64,000 bases of DNA from Verrucomicrobiota bacterium (lineage in GTDB: Bacteria > Verrucomicrobiota > Verrucomicrobiia > Opitutales > Opitutaceae). A program made the translations under genes and the position numbers. Shown here piece by piece: positions 63,340 through 64,000 of the stretch (positions within the stretch are counted from its first letter, which is position 1; each line of letters begins with the position of its first letter). The stretch lies in the NCBI GenBank assembly GCA_023391285.1, contig JAEWBF010000041.1, positions 1-64,000 on the forward strand, given 5' to 3'. Under the pieces are notes generated by a model. That model was not told the DNA's origin. It did not search any database and saw only the letters and a program-made list of their open reading frames with translations.

Positions 63340-63370
63340 ATGCAGGTGTGCAGCGTTCGGGCTCCTCGAG
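63340..63370. repeat. CAGCGTTTGGG repeat, copy C
   Basis: ATGCAGGTGTGCAGCGTTCG and GGCTCCTCGAG. It follows the second toxin-antitoxin unit, matching the position of copy B after the first one. It precedes the chimeric methyltransferase fragment. Confidence 0.6.
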
Positions 63371-63394
63371 TCATGTTACGGCGGGCGCAGTGAT

Positions 63395-63640
63395 TGCGAA
63401 ATATATAACGCGGCGTTTCGGATTTGGCGGCCTCGACGGGTTCGCTGGTTTTTGGAGCGGATTCGTCCGGAGGTGCACCAGACGATGCTCGATCTCGGCG
63501 GGACGCGCGGCGCGTGGGAAAAAGGACCGGTGCGAATCGCGCGGATCGATCTGCTGAACTCGGATACGCGACTGGAGGGCACGATGGTGGGTGATGCGTG
63601 CGCGCTGCCGTTTGCGGATGGAAGCTACGATATCGTAGCC
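63395..63640 (+). pseudogene. Methyltransferase N-terminal fragment, cut off
   Basis: The frame shows YNAAFRIWRPRRVRWFLER, MLDLGGTRGAW (motif I), then ACALPFADGSYDIV (motif II-like). It ends there: after DIV the reading frame changes into unrelated sequence, without the expected next motif. So this is the first part of a class I SAM methyltransferase whose 3' end was lost. The break at about 63640 coincides with an opposing frame (63625-63801). Confidence 0.7.
63625..63638. repeat. 14-bp perfect palindrome at a junction
   Basis: CTACGATATCGTAG is self-complementary and lies where the methyltransferase fragment and the opposing exported-peptide frame meet. It may be only a consequence of codon sequence in the SYDIV motif. 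Confidence 0.35.
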
Positions 63641-63801
63641 GCGCCAACAAAGAAGCGGCTGAGCGCCTGCTTCTGTTCACCGCTCGCTTCCGTGAAGCTG
63701 GCGATCTGGTCGAATTGGACAGTCTGCACAACGGTCTTGGCACGGAGACCCGAGAGGCCGGACAACACCAACCCCAGGATCAGGATTTGCCGTAGTTTCA
63801 T
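63625..63801 (-). CDS. Short exported peptide frame, possibly a truncated gene
   Basis: ATG 63801 opens a 58-residue frame with an N-terminal signal-like segment (MKLRQILILGLVLSGLSGLRA) and a short mature region (KTVVQTVQFDQIASF). It runs into the methyltransferase fragment and stops at 63625. It is probably the 5' end of an exported protein that has been cut. The junction near 63638 is the palindrome CTACGATATCGTAG. Confidence 0.4.
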   Translation of the reverse strand: MKLRQILILGLVLSGLSGLRAKTVVQTVQFDQIASFTEASGEQKQALSRFFVGAATIS

Positions 63802-64000
63802 GATGGTTAAAGTAGAAGCGGGAGAACGCGCGTCGGATCAGACGGCGAAACCTATGGAAGGTGGACGTGGTGGATTAACGCGACCGCGTGGTGTCTCACG
63901 CACGCCGCGCAAACCGGCCGGGATTGTGCCCGAGTTGCCGGGTGCTGCCTGCCTTGCTAAATAGCAGGGGTGTCCACCCACGCCGCTCAGGCGCCGCCCA
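63802..64000. other. Gene-free end of the window
   Basis: About 200 bp to the window edge with no recognisable gene; the sequence is GC-rich and lacks strong palindromes. Confidence 0.4.

Noticed and set aside
61762..63370. Repeats B-D as classical integron attC sites
   Set aside because: The expected RYYYAAC and GTTRRRY core boxes are not both present in the right positions and no integron integrase is in the window, so the classical attC interpretation is not supported.

Overview
The window looks like a chromosomal segment from a member of the Verrucomicrobiota, most likely family Opitutaceae. The reasons are high GC with strong G/C third-position bias, six proteins with a C-terminal PEP-CTERM sorting tail of the VPEPSTYA / IPEPSTYA type, a verrucomicrobial-style TonB-dependent receptor, secreted glycoside hydrolases, a RAYT-type transposase fragment with the C-terminal helix-turn-helix seen in this group, and many REP-like palindromes between genes. 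This assignment comes from reading sequence features, not from a database search.

Layout. 1-12 kb is mostly core metabolism: an ArsC/Spx-like protein, a DUF4097 exported protein, M32 carboxypeptidase, TatD nuclease, HPr, KdsB, CarA, a hybrid sensor histidine kinase with two receivers, and lysine 2,3-aminomutase. 12-16 kb is one very large membrane protein of unknown function. 16-23 kb holds small membrane proteins, a ScyD-like PEP-CTERM protein, a FUSC transporter, VF530, EngB, a flippase-like membrane protein and a methyltransferase. 23-39 kb is rich in exported and carbohydrate-related genes: a GH5-like hydrolase, a FtsX/MacB-type permease, a methyltransferase, a manganese catalase, a membrane-anchored class 3 lipase, a GH43-like hydrolase, an HAF-repeat PEP-CTERM protein and a large TonB-dependent receptor.

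40-50 kb carries a three-gene DUF2167 / membrane / M50-protease unit, a 58-codon antisense-side gene, an NTF2-like protein, a PKD beta-helix protein and a LytS/LytTR two-component pair. 50-61 kb alternates PEP-CTERM proteins, exported proteins, a cytochrome c, an MBL-fold hydrolase, Sel1-repeat and esterase genes. 61-64 kb is accessory and decaying: a truncated RAYT transposase, two addiction modules (the second toxin has an internal TAG), shared repeats between them, and a chimeric methyltransferase remnant.

Genes probably acting together: TonB receptor, HAF protein and GH43 enzyme (same strand, polysaccharide uptake and breakdown); DUF2167, zinc-ribbon membrane protein and M50 protease (one operon); LytS and LytTR (4-bp overlap); the two antitoxin-toxin pairs. 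No exosortase, CRISPR array, rRNA or tRNA gene was seen. The main unexplained structure is the set of dispersed palindromic repeats, including two nearly identical 80-bp copies in direct orientation around a two-gene block. The most intriguing uncharacterised protein is the 1267-residue membrane protein at 12-16 kb.
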